DNA of 64,000 nt. It comes from Streptomyces sp. B3I8 (GTDB taxonomy: Bacteria > Actinomycetota > Actinomycetes > Streptomycetales > Streptomycetaceae). The position numbers were made by a program, and so were the translations under genes. Below the pieces are notes generated by a model. That model was given only the letters and a program-made list of their open reading frames with translations. It made no database searches and was not told the origin of the DNA. The stretch covers positions 6,089,501 to 6,153,500 of the forward strand of contig NZ_JAUSYN010000002.1 of the NCBI RefSeq assembly GCF_030816915.1. The letters run 5' to 3'. Positions 1 to 8,652 of the stretch are shown here, piece by piece. Numbering within the stretch: position 1 is the first letter of the stretch; the number at the start of each line of letters is the position of its first letter.

Positions 1-1769
1 GGCACCCCACGTCCTCGATGTCGGCCGCCGATCTGATGGCCGTCCTGCTCGCCCACCACCTGCGCTACGACTTCGCCCGTCCCCGGCACCCCGCCAACGA
101 CCGGTTCGTCCTCTCCAAGGGGCACGCCTCCCCGCTGCTGTACGCCGCGTACAAGGCCGTCGGCGCCGTGGACGACGAGGAGCTGCTCACCTTCCGCACA
201 CAGGGCAGCCGCCTCGAAGGGCACCCGACGCCCCGGCAGCTCCCCTGGGTGGAGACCGCGACCGGCTCGCTCGGCCAGGGGCTCCCGGTCGGCGTCGGCA
301 TCGCGCTGGCCGGCAAGCGGCTGGACCACGCCGACTACCGGGTGTGGGTGCTGTGCGGCGACAGCGAACTCGCCGAGGGCTCCGTCTGGGAGGCCGCCGA
401 GCACGCCGCGTACGAGAACCTCGACAACCTCACCGCGATCGTCGACGTCAACCGGCTCGGCCAGCGCGGCGCCACCCGTCACGGGCACGATCTGGACGCC
501 TACGCCCGCCGCTTCAAGGCGTTCGGCTGGCACACCGTGGAGGTCGAGGGCCACGACGTGGAGGCCGTCGACCGTGCCTTCGGCGAGGCCCGCTCCACCA
601 CCGGACAGCCGACGGTGATCCTCGCCCGCACCCTCAAGGGCCGGGGCGTCAAGGCCACCGAGGACCGCGAGGGCCTGCACGGCAAGCCGGTGAAGGACGC
701 CGACGAGGCCATCGAGGAGCTCGGCGGCGTCCGGGACCTGCGGGTCACGGTGCAGGCCCCGCCCGAGGCCCGCGCACTGCACTCCGTCTCCACCGGCACC
801 CTGGAACTGCCCCGCTACGACAAGGGCGACGAGGTCGCCACCCGCAACGCGTTCGGCGAGGCGCTCGCCGCACTCGGCACCGCCCGCGGCGACGTCGTCG
901 TCCTGGACGGCGAGGTCGGCGACTCCACCCGCGCGGAGTTCTTCGCCAAGGAGCACCCCGAGCGGTACATCGAGTGCTACATCGCCGAGCAGCAGATGAT
1001 CGCCGCCGCCGTCGGGGTCGCCACCCGCGGCTGGGTGCCGTACGCCTCCACGTTCGCCGCGTTCCTCTCCCGCGCCCACGACTTCGTCCGCATGGCCGCC
1101 GTCAGCGGTGCCGGGATCTGCGTCAACGGCTCCCACGCGGGCGTCGCCATCGGGCAGGACGGGCCCTCCCAGATGGGCCTGGAGGACCTGGCGATGTTCC
1201 GGTCCGTGTACGGCTCGACGGTGCTGTACCCGTGCGACGCCAACCAGACCGCCAAGCTCGTCGCCGCCATGGCGGGCCTGGACGGCATCCGCTACCTGCG
1301 CACCTCGCGCGGCGAGGCCCCGGTGCTCTACGGGCCCGACGAGGAGTTCCCGGTCGGCGGCAGCAAGGTGCTGCGCTCCTCCGACGAGGACCGGCTCACC
1401 CTGGTCGCCGCCGGCGTCACCGTGCACGAGGCGCTGGCCGCCGCCGACACGCTGGCCGAGGCCGGCATCCGGGTCCGTGTCGTCGACCTGTACTCGGTCA
1501 AGCCCGTCGACCGCCGCACCCTGCGCGAGGCCGCCGAGCAGACCGGCTGCCTGGTCACCGTCGAGGACCACCACGAGGAGGGCGGTCTCGGGGACGCGGT
1601 CCTCGACGCCTTCGGCGACGGCCGCCCGGTGCCGCGCCTGGTGCGGCTCGCGGTGCGCAACATGCCCGGTTCGGCCTCGCCGGAGGAGCAGTTGCACGCG
1701 GCGGGCATCGACGCCGAGTCGATCGCGGCGGCGGCCCGGCTGCTGGTGGAACAGGCGGTGGTGCGCTGA
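1..1769 (+). CDS. Transketolase, 5' end outside window (partial)
   Basis: Thiamine-diphosphate enzyme transferring two-carbon units between sugar phosphates. The reading frame is open to the left edge: codons from base 3 read HPTSSMSAADL, the usual transketolase segment just after the N-terminal Gly-His, so the ATG at 18 is internal and the true start lies upstream. Visible are the diphosphate/Mg site region GDSELAEGS...DVN (about 120-150 residues from the visible start), where the usual GDG reads GDS, the pyrimidine-binding region with the catalytic Glu in AEQQMIAAAVG, and the C-terminal domain. The visible part is about 588 aa of a protein usually 600-700 aa. The stop is one base before the next ATG, so translational coupling to the LigD-type gene is likely. 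Confidence 0.93.
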   Translation, partial: HPTSSMSAADLMAVLLAHHLRYDFARPRHPANDRFVLSKGHASPLLYAAYKAVGAVDDEELLTFRTQGSRLEGHPTPRQLPWVETATGSLGQGLPVGVGIALAGKRLDHADYRVWVLCGDSELAEGSVWEAAEHAAYENLDNLTAIVDVNRLGQRGATRHGHDLDAYARRFKAFGWHTVEVEGHDVEAVDRAFGEARSTTGQPTVILARTLKGRGVKATEDREGLHGKPVKDADEAIEELGGVRDLRVTVQAPPEARALHSVSTGTLELPRYDKGDEVATRNAFGEALAALGTARGDVVVLDGEVGDSTRAEFFAKEHPERYIECYIAEQQMIAAAVGVATRGWVPYASTFAAFLSRAHDFVRMAAVSGAGICVNGSHAGVAIGQDGPSQMGLEDLAMFRSVYGSTVLYPCDANQTAKLVAAMAGLDGIRYLRTSRGEAPVLYGPDEEFPVGGSKVLRSSDEDRLTLVAAGVTVHEALAAADTLAEAGIRVRVVDLYSVKPVDRRTLREAAEQTGCLVTVEDHHEEGGLGDAVLDAFGDGRPVPRLVRLAVRNMPGSASPEEQLHAAGIDAESIAAAARLLVEQAVVR

Positions 1770-1770
1770 G

Positions 1771-2733
1771 ATGAGCGCCGGGAGGAGCGTACGGGCGGGT
1801 CGGCGCACCCTGGAGATCCACCGGCCGGACAAGGTGCTCTTCGCGCCGCGGGACGGCGGGGACGGGAACGGGGACGGAGAAGGGGGCGGGGAAGGGGACG
1901 GCCCGGAGTACACCAAGGCCGATCTGGTGGAGTACTACCGGTCCGTCGCCCCGTACCTCCTGCCGCAACTGCGCGACCGGCCACTGATGCTGGAGCGGTA
2001 CCCGGACGGTGTCGGCGGGCCGCGCTTCATGCAGAAGAACGTCTCCGCGCACTACCCCGACTGGATCGCGCGGGTCGAGGTGGCCAAGGAGGGCGGCACG
2101 GTCCGCCACCCGGTCTGCCAGGACACCGCCACCCTGGTCTACCTCGCCGACCAGGCGAGCCTCACCCTGCACCGCTGGCTCTCCCGGACCGGGCACCTCG
2201 ACCGCCCCGACCGGCTGGTCTTCGACCTGGACCCGTCGGGGGAGGACGATTTCCCCCTGTGCCGGAAGGCGGCCCACCACCTCGGGGAGCTGCTCGACGC
2301 CCTCGGGCTGCCCTCCGTGCTGATGACCACCGGCTCCAGGGGCCTGCACGTCGTCGTCCCGCTCAACGGACGGCACGGCTACGACGAGGTACGCGCGTTC
2401 GCCCGCGACGTCGCCGACACACTGGCCGCCGCCCACCCCGACCGGCTCACCACGGCCGCCCGCAAGAAGGACCGCGGTGACCGGCTCTACCTCGACGTGC
2501 AGCGCAACGCCTACGCGCAGACCGCCGTCGCCCCGTGGAGCGTCCGCGCCCGGCCCGGCGCCCCCGTCGCCGCGCCCCTGGCCTGGGACCAGCTCGACGA
2601 CCCCGGCCTGCACGCCCGCCGCTGGACCCTGGCCGACGCCGCCGACCAGGCCCGTACCGACCCCTGGGGCGATCTGCTGCGCACCGGGCGCGCCCTCGGC
2701 CCGGCCCGCCGCCGGCTCGACGCCCTTCGCTGA
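1771..2733 (+). CDS. LigD-type DNA polymerase/primase (NHEJ PolDom family)
   Basis: Archaeo-eukaryotic-primase-fold polymerase of the LigD PolDom type, which adds nucleotides at double-strand breaks during end joining. 320 aa from ATG 1771. The metal-binding Asp pair is in VFDLDPS (about residues 151-156), the GSRGLHV signature follows near 187, and the third acidic residue is in LYLDVQRN near 241. The ligase and nuclease domains of full LigD are absent, and no ku gene is in the window, so this is a stand-alone polymerase domain. An acidic Gly/Asp/Glu-rich insert lies around residues 28-44. The start is one base after the transketolase stop. Its partners are unknown. Confidence 0.9.
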   Translation: MSAGRSVRAGRRTLEIHRPDKVLFAPRDGGDGNGDGEGGGEGDGPEYTKADLVEYYRSVAPYLLPQLRDRPLMLERYPDGVGGPRFMQKNVSAHYPDWIARVEVAKEGGTVRHPVCQDTATLVYLADQASLTLHRWLSRTGHLDRPDRLVFDLDPSGEDDFPLCRKAAHHLGELLDALGLPSVLMTTGSRGLHVVVPLNGRHGYDEVRAFARDVADTLAAAHPDRLTTAARKKDRGDRLYLDVQRNAYAQTAVAPWSVRARPGAPVAAPLAWDQLDDPGLHARRWTLADAADQARTDPWGDLLRTGRALGPARRRLDALR

Positions 2734-2896
2734 CCACACCCCGCAGGACTCCGCGGACCCCCCACGTACGACAACAGCGCGGAGCCACCGGCTCGCCCCG
2801 AGTGATCATCGGCGCCCGAGGCGGGGACCGGCTGTCTCGAACCCGCCCCCACAGGTTTGCGAGAGAGACGCGGGGCACCCGCTTTACGAGGTGGCC

Positions 2897-3334
2897 ATGT
2901 CGAACACATCCCATGCGTCAAATTCACGAGATTCATCCGAACGGACCAACAGGTCGGCGGAGGCCGAAGAGGCCGAAACGGCTGAGGAGACCGAAGAGAC
3001 CGAAGAGTCTCACGAGGCCGACGAGGCCGAGGAACACGAGAAACCCGAGAAGCACAAGAGAAGAAAAGCCATGACGCCCATGGAAGTCGTGCGCAAGGGA
3101 AGCGCACAGTTCGTCGAACTCACCGGCCTGGAAGCCGAATCCGTGTCGTCCTTCGCGCGCACGGACGACGGCTGGAGCCTGGAGATCGAAGTCCTGGAGC
3201 TGTCCCGGGTCCCCGACACGATGAGCCTGCTCGCCTCCTACGAGGTGGAGCTCACCGACGAGGGCGACCTGGCCGGATACCGACGGGTCCGCCGCTACGA
3301 GCGCGGCCGGTCCGACCGGCGGTCGGGCGGCTGA
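2897..3334 (+). CDS. gvpO: Gas vesicle protein GvpO
   Basis: First gene of the gas vesicle operon, 145 aa. The GvpO domain fills the C-terminal part (about residues 59-140, from MTPMEVVRKG to the Arg-rich end). The first 58 residues are a hydrophilic, Glu-rich low-complexity segment (repeats of EAEEAE/ETEE type) ending in a basic HKRRK patch. ATG 2897 was chosen because GAGG lies about 8 bases upstream; a GTG at 2891 is an alternative. In Streptomyces the order gvpOAFGYZJLSK is established, and this cluster matches it. The exact role of GvpO in actinomycetes is not known. Confidence 0.9.
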   Translation: MSNTSHASNSRDSSERTNRSAEAEEAETAEETEETEESHEADEAEEHEKPEKHKRRKAMTPMEVVRKGSAQFVELTGLEAESVSSFARTDDGWSLEIEVLELSRVPDTMSLLASYEVELTDEGDLAGYRRVRRYERGRSDRRSGG

Positions 3335-3430
3335 GGAGCGGCCGACAGGGCGCGCGCTTTCCGGAGGCAGACACCGCACACACGTCAGGCGGCAGGCAGC
3401 ACACACGTCACAGAAGGAGGCATCACCGGT

Positions 3431-3871
3431 ATGTCCGTAGTCCCGGCACAGCAGTCCGGAGGTGGAGGCGGCTCCAGCGGCCTCTACGACGTCCTCGAAC
3501 TCGTCCTCGACCGGGGATTGGTGATCGACGCGTTCGTCCGTGTGTCCCTCGTCGGTATCGAAATCCTGAAGATCGACGTCCGGGTCGTCGTGGCCAGCGT
3601 CGACACCTATCTGCGCTTCGCCGAGGCCTGCAACCGGCTCGACCTGGAGTCGGGCCCCAACAAGAGCACGGGCCTGCCCGAACTGGTCGGCGACATGACC
3701 GAGTCCGGCGCGCGCGGCAAGTCCAAGGGCGCCCTCTCCGGCGCCGCGCAGACCATATCCGACGCCTTCAGCCAGGCCCGCGACGAGAGCCGGGGCGACG
3801 AGGGCCGGAGTGAGTCGCGGCCGCGGACCCGCCGGTCCGCCCCCGCCCGCAAGAAGGAGGAGTCGGAGTGA
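3431..3871 (+). CDS. gvpA: Gas vesicle structural protein GvpA (extended form)
   Basis: Main shell-forming gas vesicle protein family. The conserved core (about residues 18-70) shows the GvpA pattern: [17 protein letters not shown], then [19 protein letters not shown]. At 146 aa it is about twice the length of a minimal GvpA; the extra C-terminal part is Ser/Arg/Lys-rich and low-complexity (residues 90-146). RBS AGAAGGAGG lies just upstream in the 96-base gap after gvpO. Its stop overlaps the GTG of gvpF by four bases. It could instead be a GvpJ/S-type minor protein, because all three paralogues here share the same core. Confidence 0.88.
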   Translation: MSVVPAQQSGGGGGSSGLYDVLELVLDRGLVIDAFVRVSLVGIEILKIDVRVVVASVDTYLRFAEACNRLDLESGPNKSTGLPELVGDMTESGARGKSKGALSGAAQTISDAFSQARDESRGDEGRSESRPRTRRSAPARKKEESE

Positions 3872-4638
3872 GCACCTACGTCTACGGCATCACCGCGGGC
3901 TCGCACTCCTCGCTCCCGGAGGAACTGGCCGGCGTCGGCGATCCGCCGCGCCCGCTGAGGACCGTCCAGGGAGGTGGTCTGACGGCCATCGTCAGCGACG
4001 CCCCCGAGGGGCTGCGCCCCAAGCGCAGGGACCTGCTCGCCCACCAGACCGTGCTGAGCGAGGCGGGCGCGAGCGGCTCGGTGCTGCCGATGCGCTTCGG
4101 CAGCCTCGCCCCGGACGACGCAGCCGTCGCCCAGGTGCTCGACGAGCGCGCCGACCACTACCGGGAGCGGCTCGCCGCCCTGGACGGCCGCGTGGAGTAC
4201 AACGTCAAGGCCACCCACAACGAGGAGGCCGTGCTGTACCGGGTCATGTCCGAGAACCCGGACCTGCGCGCCCTCGCGGAGTCCAACCGGCGCTCCGGTG
4301 GCGGGAGCCACGAGGACAAGCTGCGGCTCGGCGAGATGGTCGCGCAGGCCGTGCAGCGCCTGGAGGCGACGGACGCCGGTGAGGTGCGGCGGCAGCTGGA
4401 GCCGGCCGCCGAGGCGGTCAGCCCCGGCCCCGATTCCACCGGCTGGCTCGCCAACGTCTCGTTCCTGGTGCCCCGCGACGGCTCCGCGCGCTTCGTGGAG
4501 GCCGTCGACGAGGTCCGCGAGAACAACCCGCATCTCGAACTGCGGGTCAACGGGCCGCTGCCGCCCTACAGCTTCGTCGAGCCCGGTCCCGCCGAGCCCG
4601 CCAGGGCACCGAGCGGCTCGGCGGCCGCCGAGGAGTGA
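3868..4638 (+). CDS. gvpF: GvpF/GvpL family gas vesicle protein
   Basis: Accessory protein of the GvpL/GvpF family, thought to act in early assembly on the inner face of the vesicle. 256 aa from GTG 3868, overlapping the gvpA stop (GTGA). Family features are the N-terminal YVYGI strand, the [12 protein letters not shown] segment near residues 72-83, the VEYNVKA segment near 110, and a C-terminal NVSFLVPRD...FVEAVDEV repeat of the fold followed by [15 protein letters not shown] second member of the family (gvpL) follows later in the operon. Call is firm at family level; the F/L letter comes from gene order. Confidence 0.9.
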   Translation: MSTYVYGITAGSHSSLPEELAGVGDPPRPLRTVQGGGLTAIVSDAPEGLRPKRRDLLAHQTVLSEAGASGSVLPMRFGSLAPDDAAVAQVLDERADHYRERLAALDGRVEYNVKATHNEEAVLYRVMSENPDLRALAESNRRSGGGSHEDKLRLGEMVAQAVQRLEATDAGEVRRQLEPAAEAVSPGPDSTGWLANVSFLVPRDGSARFVEAVDEVRENNPHLELRVNGPLPPYSFVEPGPAEPARAPSGSAAAEE

Positions 4639-4641
4639 GCC

Positions 4642-4902
4642 ATGGGACTGCTCAGCGAAGTCCTGCTGCTGCCGTTCGCGCCCGCGCGCGGCAGCCTCTG
4701 GGCGATCAGACAAGTGGTCGCCGAGGCGGAGCGCCAGTACTACGACCCCGCGAACATCCGGGCCGAACTGGCCCAGCTGGAGCGTCGGTTGGAGGCGGGT
4801 GAGATCACCGAGGACGAGTTCGACACGCAGGAGGACGCGCTCTTGGACCGCATGGAGATCGGCATGGGCCGTACACGGTCGACAGACAACGGGACGGCAT
4901 GA
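4642..4902 (+). CDS. gvpG: Gas vesicle protein GvpG
   Basis: Small (86 aa) accessory gas vesicle protein. It starts MGLLSEVLLLPFAPARG, the hydrophobic start typical of GvpG, followed by an amphipathic helical region with QLERRLEAGEITEDEFDTQEDALLDR. ATG 4642 sits three bases after the gvpF stop, with a weak ribosome site inside the end of gvpF, so the two are probably coupled. Its stop overlaps the start of the next gene in ATGA. Known GvpG proteins are minor assembly factors; nothing in this copy suggests loss of function. Confidence 0.9.
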   Translation: MGLLSEVLLLPFAPARGSLWAIRQVVAEAERQYYDPANIRAELAQLERRLEAGEITEDEFDTQEDALLDRMEIGMGRTRSTDNGTA

Positions 4903-5615
4903 TGAACCGAATGGGACTGGGCCTCGCCGTAGGGGCCGGGTACGTCCTCGGACGTACCAAGAAGATGAAGCTGGCGTTCGCCGTCGGCACCCTGGTCGCG
5001 GGCAAGAAGATGCAGCTCAGCCCGCGCGCGGTGGCCGACCTGGTGAACCAGCAGCTCAAGGACAACCCGCAGTTCAAGGAGATCGGCGACCAGTTGCGGA
5101 CCGATCTGCGCGGGGTCGGCAAGGCCGCCTCCGGCGCACTCGTCGAACGGCAGATATCCGCTCTCGCCGACCGGCTGCACAACCGCACCGGCCAGCTCCG
5201 TGACCAGGTCTCCGGTGCCGTCCCCGGAACCGGCGACCTGCCCGGCGAGGGCGGCGGGGAGCAGGAGGACGACGAGGAGGAGCGGGACCGGGAGGAGAGC
5301 GCGTCCGCCGAGGACGGCGACGAGCGCGCCGACCGGGACGACGACTTCGCGGACGACAGGCCCGCCGACGACCGGGACGAGACTCCGCGCCGCCGTCCCG
5401 TGAAGAAGGCACCCGTCCGCAAGGCGGCGAAGAAGGCGCCCGCCAGGCGGACGGACGAGGGCTCCGGCGACGGCGGGAGCGCCGGTGGCGCCGGTGGCGC
5501 TGCCAAGAAGACGGCCCGGACCGCGAAGAAGGCACCGGCCAGGAAGACCGCCGCGGCGGCCAAGGGCACCGCCCGCCGCGCAGGCGGCGGCCAGTCCGGT
5601 GAAGGGAGGCGGTGA
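4899..5615 (+). CDS. gvpY: GvpY-like gas vesicle cluster protein with charged tail
   Basis: Actinomycete-specific gas vesicle cluster protein of unknown function, 238 aa. Residues 5-40 are a Gly/Ala-rich hydrophobic segment (GLGLAVGAGYVLG, then AFAVGTLVAG) like a short membrane-associated region. Residues 45-110 form a hydrophilic helical part. The C-terminus is polyampholytic: an acidic Glu/Asp stretch (about 120-160), then repeated basic KKAPARK-type motifs (about 165-230) resembling linker-histone tails. It overlaps gvpG and gvpZ by four bases on either side. The letter follows the established Streptomyces order gvpOAFGYZJLSK; such proteins are easily mis-named from their tails. Confidence 0.8.
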   Translation: MMNRMGLGLAVGAGYVLGRTKKMKLAFAVGTLVAGKKMQLSPRAVADLVNQQLKDNPQFKEIGDQLRTDLRGVGKAASGALVERQISALADRLHNRTGQLRDQVSGAVPGTGDLPGEGGGEQEDDEEERDREESASAEDGDERADRDDDFADDRPADDRDETPRRRPVKKAPVRKAAKKAPARRTDEGSGDGGSAGGAGGAAKKTARTAKKAPARKTAAAAKGTARRAGGGQSGEGRR

Positions 5616-6820
5616 CCATGGCCGACACCGTGGGATCCGCGGCCGGGAAGGCGACGGGAGGCCTCTCCGGCGTCGCCCGCAGCGAGGCGGTCGACCGCCT
5701 CAAGGGCGAACTGCAGGGCTACCTGGGCGCCCAGGCCGAACGCGCGCTGGCCGGTCTCGGCCGCAAGCTCGGTGAGACGACCGGCAAGCTCAACGACATC
5801 GCCGAGGGCAACAGCCCCGGCTTCGCCAAGCTCGCCCTGGACGGCGGCCGCAAGCTCGCCGAGGGCAAGGGACCGCTGCGCTCCGCCCTGGAGCTGGGCG
5901 CCGGCCGGGCCAAGGACAGCGTCACCGGGGCCGTCAAGAACCTCACCGGCGGCGGCAAGGGCAAGCGCAAGGGCGGCGGATCGGGCCAGAAGCCCACCGT
6001 CATCCTGGAGTCCGTCGACGTGGGCGTGCCGGTGCGCACCGCCTACGACCAGTGGACGCAGTACCAGGACTTCAGCACCTTCGCCAAGGGCGTCAAGAGC
6101 GCGAACCGCGCCGACGACACCAGCTCCGACTGGCAGCTCAAGGTGTTCTGGTCCAACCGGAGCTGGAAGGCGAAGACCACCGAGCAGATCCCCGACGACC
6201 GGATCTCCTGGTCCTCGGAGGGCGCCAAGGGCACCACCAAGGGCGTCGTCTCCTTCCACGAGCTCGGGGAGAACCTCACCCGGGTGCTGCTGGTCATCGA
6301 GTACTACCCCTCGGGGCTGTTCGAGAAGACCGGCAACATCTGGCGCGCCCAGGGCCGCCGGGCCCGGCTGGACCTGAAGAACTACGTCCGCTTCCTCACC
6401 CTCAAGGGGGAGGCGTCGGACGGCTGGCGCGGCGAGATCCGTGACGGCGAGGTCGTCCGCAGCCACGAGGACGCGGTCGCCGAGGAGGAAGAGGCGGCGG
6501 AGGCCGACCAGCGGCCGGACGACGCCGAGGACGCCGAGGACACCGCTGAGGGCGAGGAGCCCGAGGAGGGTTACGAGGACGAGGACGAGGAGGAGGGCGC
6601 CTACGAGGAGGAGCCCGAGGCCGAGTACGAGGACGACGGCGCCTACGAGGAGGACGGGGCCGAGCCCGCTGAGGACCGGGAGCCCGAGGAGGGCTACGAG
6701 GACGAGGCGGATGAGACCGACGAGCCGGAAGCGGCGGACGAGACCGACGAGGTCGAGCCGGAGGACGAGTCCGAGCCGGAACCCGAGGACGAGCGCCTCG
6801 CGTCCGGGGGCCGGCGATGA
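5612..6820 (+). CDS. gvpZ: GvpZ-like protein: SRPBCC domain with acidic tail
   Basis: 402 aa from GTG 5612 (overlapping the gvpY stop). Three parts are visible: an Ala/Gly/Lys-rich helical N-terminus (1-130), an SRPBCC/polyketide-cyclase-like domain (about 130-260: VILESVDVGVPVRTAYDQW...FAKGVKSA...VSFHELGENLTRVLLVIEYYP), and a very acidic low-complexity tail (about 275-402) with repeated EEGYEDE-type units. SRPBCC domains bind hydrophobic ligands, but no ligand can be read from the sequence. The tail charge is opposite to the basic tail of the preceding gene. Function in vesicle formation is unknown; the letter follows gene order. Confidence 0.8.
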   Translation: MTMADTVGSAAGKATGGLSGVARSEAVDRLKGELQGYLGAQAERALAGLGRKLGETTGKLNDIAEGNSPGFAKLALDGGRKLAEGKGPLRSALELGAGRAKDSVTGAVKNLTGGGKGKRKGGGSGQKPTVILESVDVGVPVRTAYDQWTQYQDFSTFAKGVKSANRADDTSSDWQLKVFWSNRSWKAKTTEQIPDDRISWSSEGAKGTTKGVVSFHELGENLTRVLLVIEYYPSGLFEKTGNIWRAQGRRARLDLKNYVRFLTLKGEASDGWRGEIRDGEVVRSHEDAVAEEEEAAEADQRPDDAEDAEDTAEGEEPEEGYEDEDEEEGAYEEEPEAEYEDDGAYEEDGAEPAEDREPEEGYEDEADETDEPEAADETDEVEPEDESEPEPEDERLASGGRR

Positions 6821-7194
6821 CGACGGCCGCCAGACTCCCCGACCCGTACGGCTCACCCGCCGGCGGCGCCAACCTGGCAGACATCCTCGAACGGGTGCTC
6901 GACAAGGGCATCGTGATCGCCGGTGACATCAAGATCAACCTGCTCGACATCGAACTGCTCACCATCAAGCTGCGCCTCGTCGTCGCCTCCGTCGACAAGG
7001 CCAAGGAGATGGGCATCGACTGGTGGGAGGACGACCCGGCACTGTCCTCCCGCGCCAGGCGCGAGGAACTGCGGCGTGAGAACGCCGAACTGCGCGCCCG
7101 ACTGGAGCGGCTGGAGGGTGGTACTCACGGCGAGGAGCAGGAGCTCGTCGAGGGTGCCGCCCCCCGCACCCCCCGCAGGGAGGAGTCCCCATGA
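6817..7194 (+). CDS. gvpJ: Gas vesicle protein GvpJ (GvpA-family paralogue)
   Basis: Minor structural protein of the GvpA/J/M family, 125 aa. The core (about residues 15-65) reads LADILERVLDKGIVIAGDI, then INLLDIELLTIKLRLVVASVD, the same beta-alpha layout as GvpA. After it comes DWWEDDP and a heptad-like helix (EELRRENAELRARLERLEG, about 85-105) likely to form a coiled coil, which is typical of GvpJ. It overlaps both neighbours by four bases. GvpJ and related minor proteins set vesicle tip shape in other organisms; that role here is inferred. Confidence 0.88.
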   Translation: MTTAARLPDPYGSPAGGANLADILERVLDKGIVIAGDIKINLLDIELLTIKLRLVVASVDKAKEMGIDWWEDDPALSSRARREELRRENAELRARLERLEGGTHGEEQELVEGAAPRTPRREESP

Positions 7195-7991
7195 CAGCGC
7201 TGCGGTACGTCTACGCCGTCTGCCGCCCCCTCACCGCCCCCCTCCAGGCCGAACTGAGGGGGGTGGCGGGTGCTCCGGCCCGCCAGCTGGAGCACCACGG
7301 TCTGATCGCCGTCGTCAGCCAGGTCCCGGAGTCGGAGTTCGCCGAGGAGCCGCTCCGGGCCTGTCTGGAGGACCTGGACTGGCTCACCGCCACGGCCCGC
7401 GCACACCAGAACGTCATCGACGCGCTCACCGGGGTCACCACCCCGCTGCCGCTGCGCATGGCCACCGTGTTCCGTGACGACAGCGCTGTCCGCGTGATGA
7501 TGGAGAAGCGCGAGGACGCGTTCCGGCACGCGCTGGACCGGCTGGAGGGGCGCGTCGAATGGGGAGTCAAGATCTTCATGGAGAACCCCGAAGCCGACAG
7601 CGGCGGGGACACCGGAGTGCCTACGGAAACCGCTTCCCCGAAGACCATGTCCGGGCGCGATTACCTCCGGCAGCGCCGTACGCGCACCACGGCCCGCGAG
7701 GAGCAGTGGCAGAAGGTCGAGGAATTCGCTCGCAGGCTGCACGAAACGCTTTCCGCGCAGGCCGAGGATTCCCGGCTGCACGCCCCGCAGAACCCGCAGC
7801 TTTCCGGGGCGTCCGGCCGTAATGTGCTGAATGCCGCCTATCTGGTGCCGCGGGCCCGCTCCGAGGAATTCGTGACCCTGGTGGACCGCACGAAGGACGA
7901 CACCCCCGGCATCCGGGTCGAGCTGACCGGGCCGTGGGCGGCGTACTCGTTCACCGGACTCGCCGGCGAGAGCGCGGGGGAGCCGACGTGA
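7191..7991 (+). CDS. gvpL: GvpF/GvpL family gas vesicle protein (second copy)
   Basis: Second member of the GvpL/GvpF family in the operon, 266 aa. It has the N-terminal YVYAV strand, TPLPLRMATVFRD (the counterpart of VLPMRFG in gvpF), VEWGVKIFM, and the C-terminal NAAYLVPRARSEEFVTLVD plus ELTGPWAAYSFTG. A hydrophilic insert at residues 140-205 (Thr/Arg/Gln/Glu-rich) has no match in the gvpF copy. Part of that insert, around 7640-7860, uses more A/T-ending codons (GAATTC, TTCCCG) than its surroundings. The start overlaps the gvpJ stop and the stop overlaps the gvpS GTG. Confidence 0.9.
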   Translation: MTALRYVYAVCRPLTAPLQAELRGVAGAPARQLEHHGLIAVVSQVPESEFAEEPLRACLEDLDWLTATARAHQNVIDALTGVTTPLPLRMATVFRDDSAVRVMMEKREDAFRHALDRLEGRVEWGVKIFMENPEADSGGDTGVPTETASPKTMSGRDYLRQRRTRTTAREEQWQKVEEFARRLHETLSAQAEDSRLHAPQNPQLSGASGRNVLNAAYLVPRARSEEFVTLVDRTKDDTPGIRVELTGPWAAYSFTGLAGESAGEPT

Positions 7992-8182
7992 CGGTCGTCG
8001 AACGCCGGGAGATCGCGCTGGTCGACCTGCTCGACCGGCTGCTCGCGGGCGGCGTGGTGATCACCGGGGACATCACCCTGCGCATCGCCGACGTCGATCT
8101 CGTACGCATCGATCTCAACGCCCTGATCAGCTCCGTCAACGAGACCGTCCCCTCGCCCTGGGCGGAGGCCGAATCACCATGA
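7988..8182 (+). CDS. gvpS: Gas vesicle protein GvpS (short GvpA-family paralogue)
   Basis: 64-aa GvpA-family protein consisting almost only of the core: ALVDLLDRLLAGGVVITGDI, then LRIADVDLVRIDLNALISSV. GTG 7988 overlaps the gvpL stop and was preferred to upstream codons in the same frame, which would run deep into gvpL and add a non-conserved extension. It is the third GvpA-like gene of the operon and the shortest. Likely a minor shell or tip component; the exact role is unknown. Confidence 0.87.
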   Translation: MTVVERREIALVDLLDRLLAGGVVITGDITLRIADVDLVRIDLNALISSVNETVPSPWAEAESP

Positions 8183-8538
8183 ACGAGAGTGGGACCAGTG
8201 GAACCAGTGGGACCGGCGGGACCGACGGCGGCACCGATCCTGTTCCGGCGCGTGACGGGCGGCCGAGCCGGCGGATGGAGCTGGAGCCCGACACCGTCGA
8301 GCGTGACCTCATCAAGCTGGTGCTGACCGTCGTCGAGCTGCTGCGCCAGCTCATGGAACGCCAGGCGGTGCGCCGCTTCGACACCGGGGACCTCACCGAG
8401 GAGCAGGAGGAACGCATCGGGCTGACCCTGATGCTGCTCGAGGACCGGATGACCGAGTTGCGCGAGCGTTACGGCCTGCGGGCCGAGGACCTCAACCTGG
8501 ACCTCGGGCCGCTCGGCCCGCTCCTCCCGCGCGACTGA
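8179..8538 (+). CDS. gvpK: Gas vesicle protein GvpK
   Basis: Last gene of the operon, 119 aa. The GvpK core is clear from about residue 35: ERDLIKLVLTVVELLRQLMERQAVRRFD, then LTEEQEERIGLTLMLLEDRM and an LDLGPLGPLL end. The first 30 residues are a Gly/Ser/Thr low-complexity leader encoded by imperfect 9-base repeats (GGGACCAGT-like). ATG 8179 overlaps the gvpS stop. A strong hairpin follows about 50 bases downstream. GvpK is a conserved accessory protein of vesicle assembly. Confidence 0.92.
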   Translation: MNESGTSGTSGTGGTDGGTDPVPARDGRPSRRMELEPDTVERDLIKLVLTVVELLRQLMERQAVRRFDTGDLTEEQEERIGLTLMLLEDRMTELRERYGLRAEDLNLDLGPLGPLLPRD

Positions 8539-8591
8539 GATATGGGTCCGCCCCCTCCGTCCCCCTCCACCCCGGCGCCGCGCGGCGCACA

Positions 8592-8630
8592 CGACCGAGC
8601 CCCCGCGGAATGCCCGCGGGGGCTCGGTCG
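8592..8630 (+). terminator. Strong hairpin ending the gas vesicle operon
   Basis: A perfect 17-bp inverted repeat (8592-8608 with 8614-8630) around a 5-base loop AATGC. It lies between gvpK and the convergent small membrane gene at 8653-8823, so it can stop transcription from both sides. No U-tract follows, as is usual for Streptomyces terminators. Confidence 0.85.
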
Positions 8631-8652
8631 TACTTCGCCTTCCGGTTACCGG

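Noticed and set aside
4805..6856. Long minus-strand open frame (683 codons) across the gvp genes.
   Set aside because: It mirrors the gvpY/gvpZ coding strand with low-complexity Leu/Val/Gly text, has no ribosome site, and is a common artefact of GC-rich DNA.
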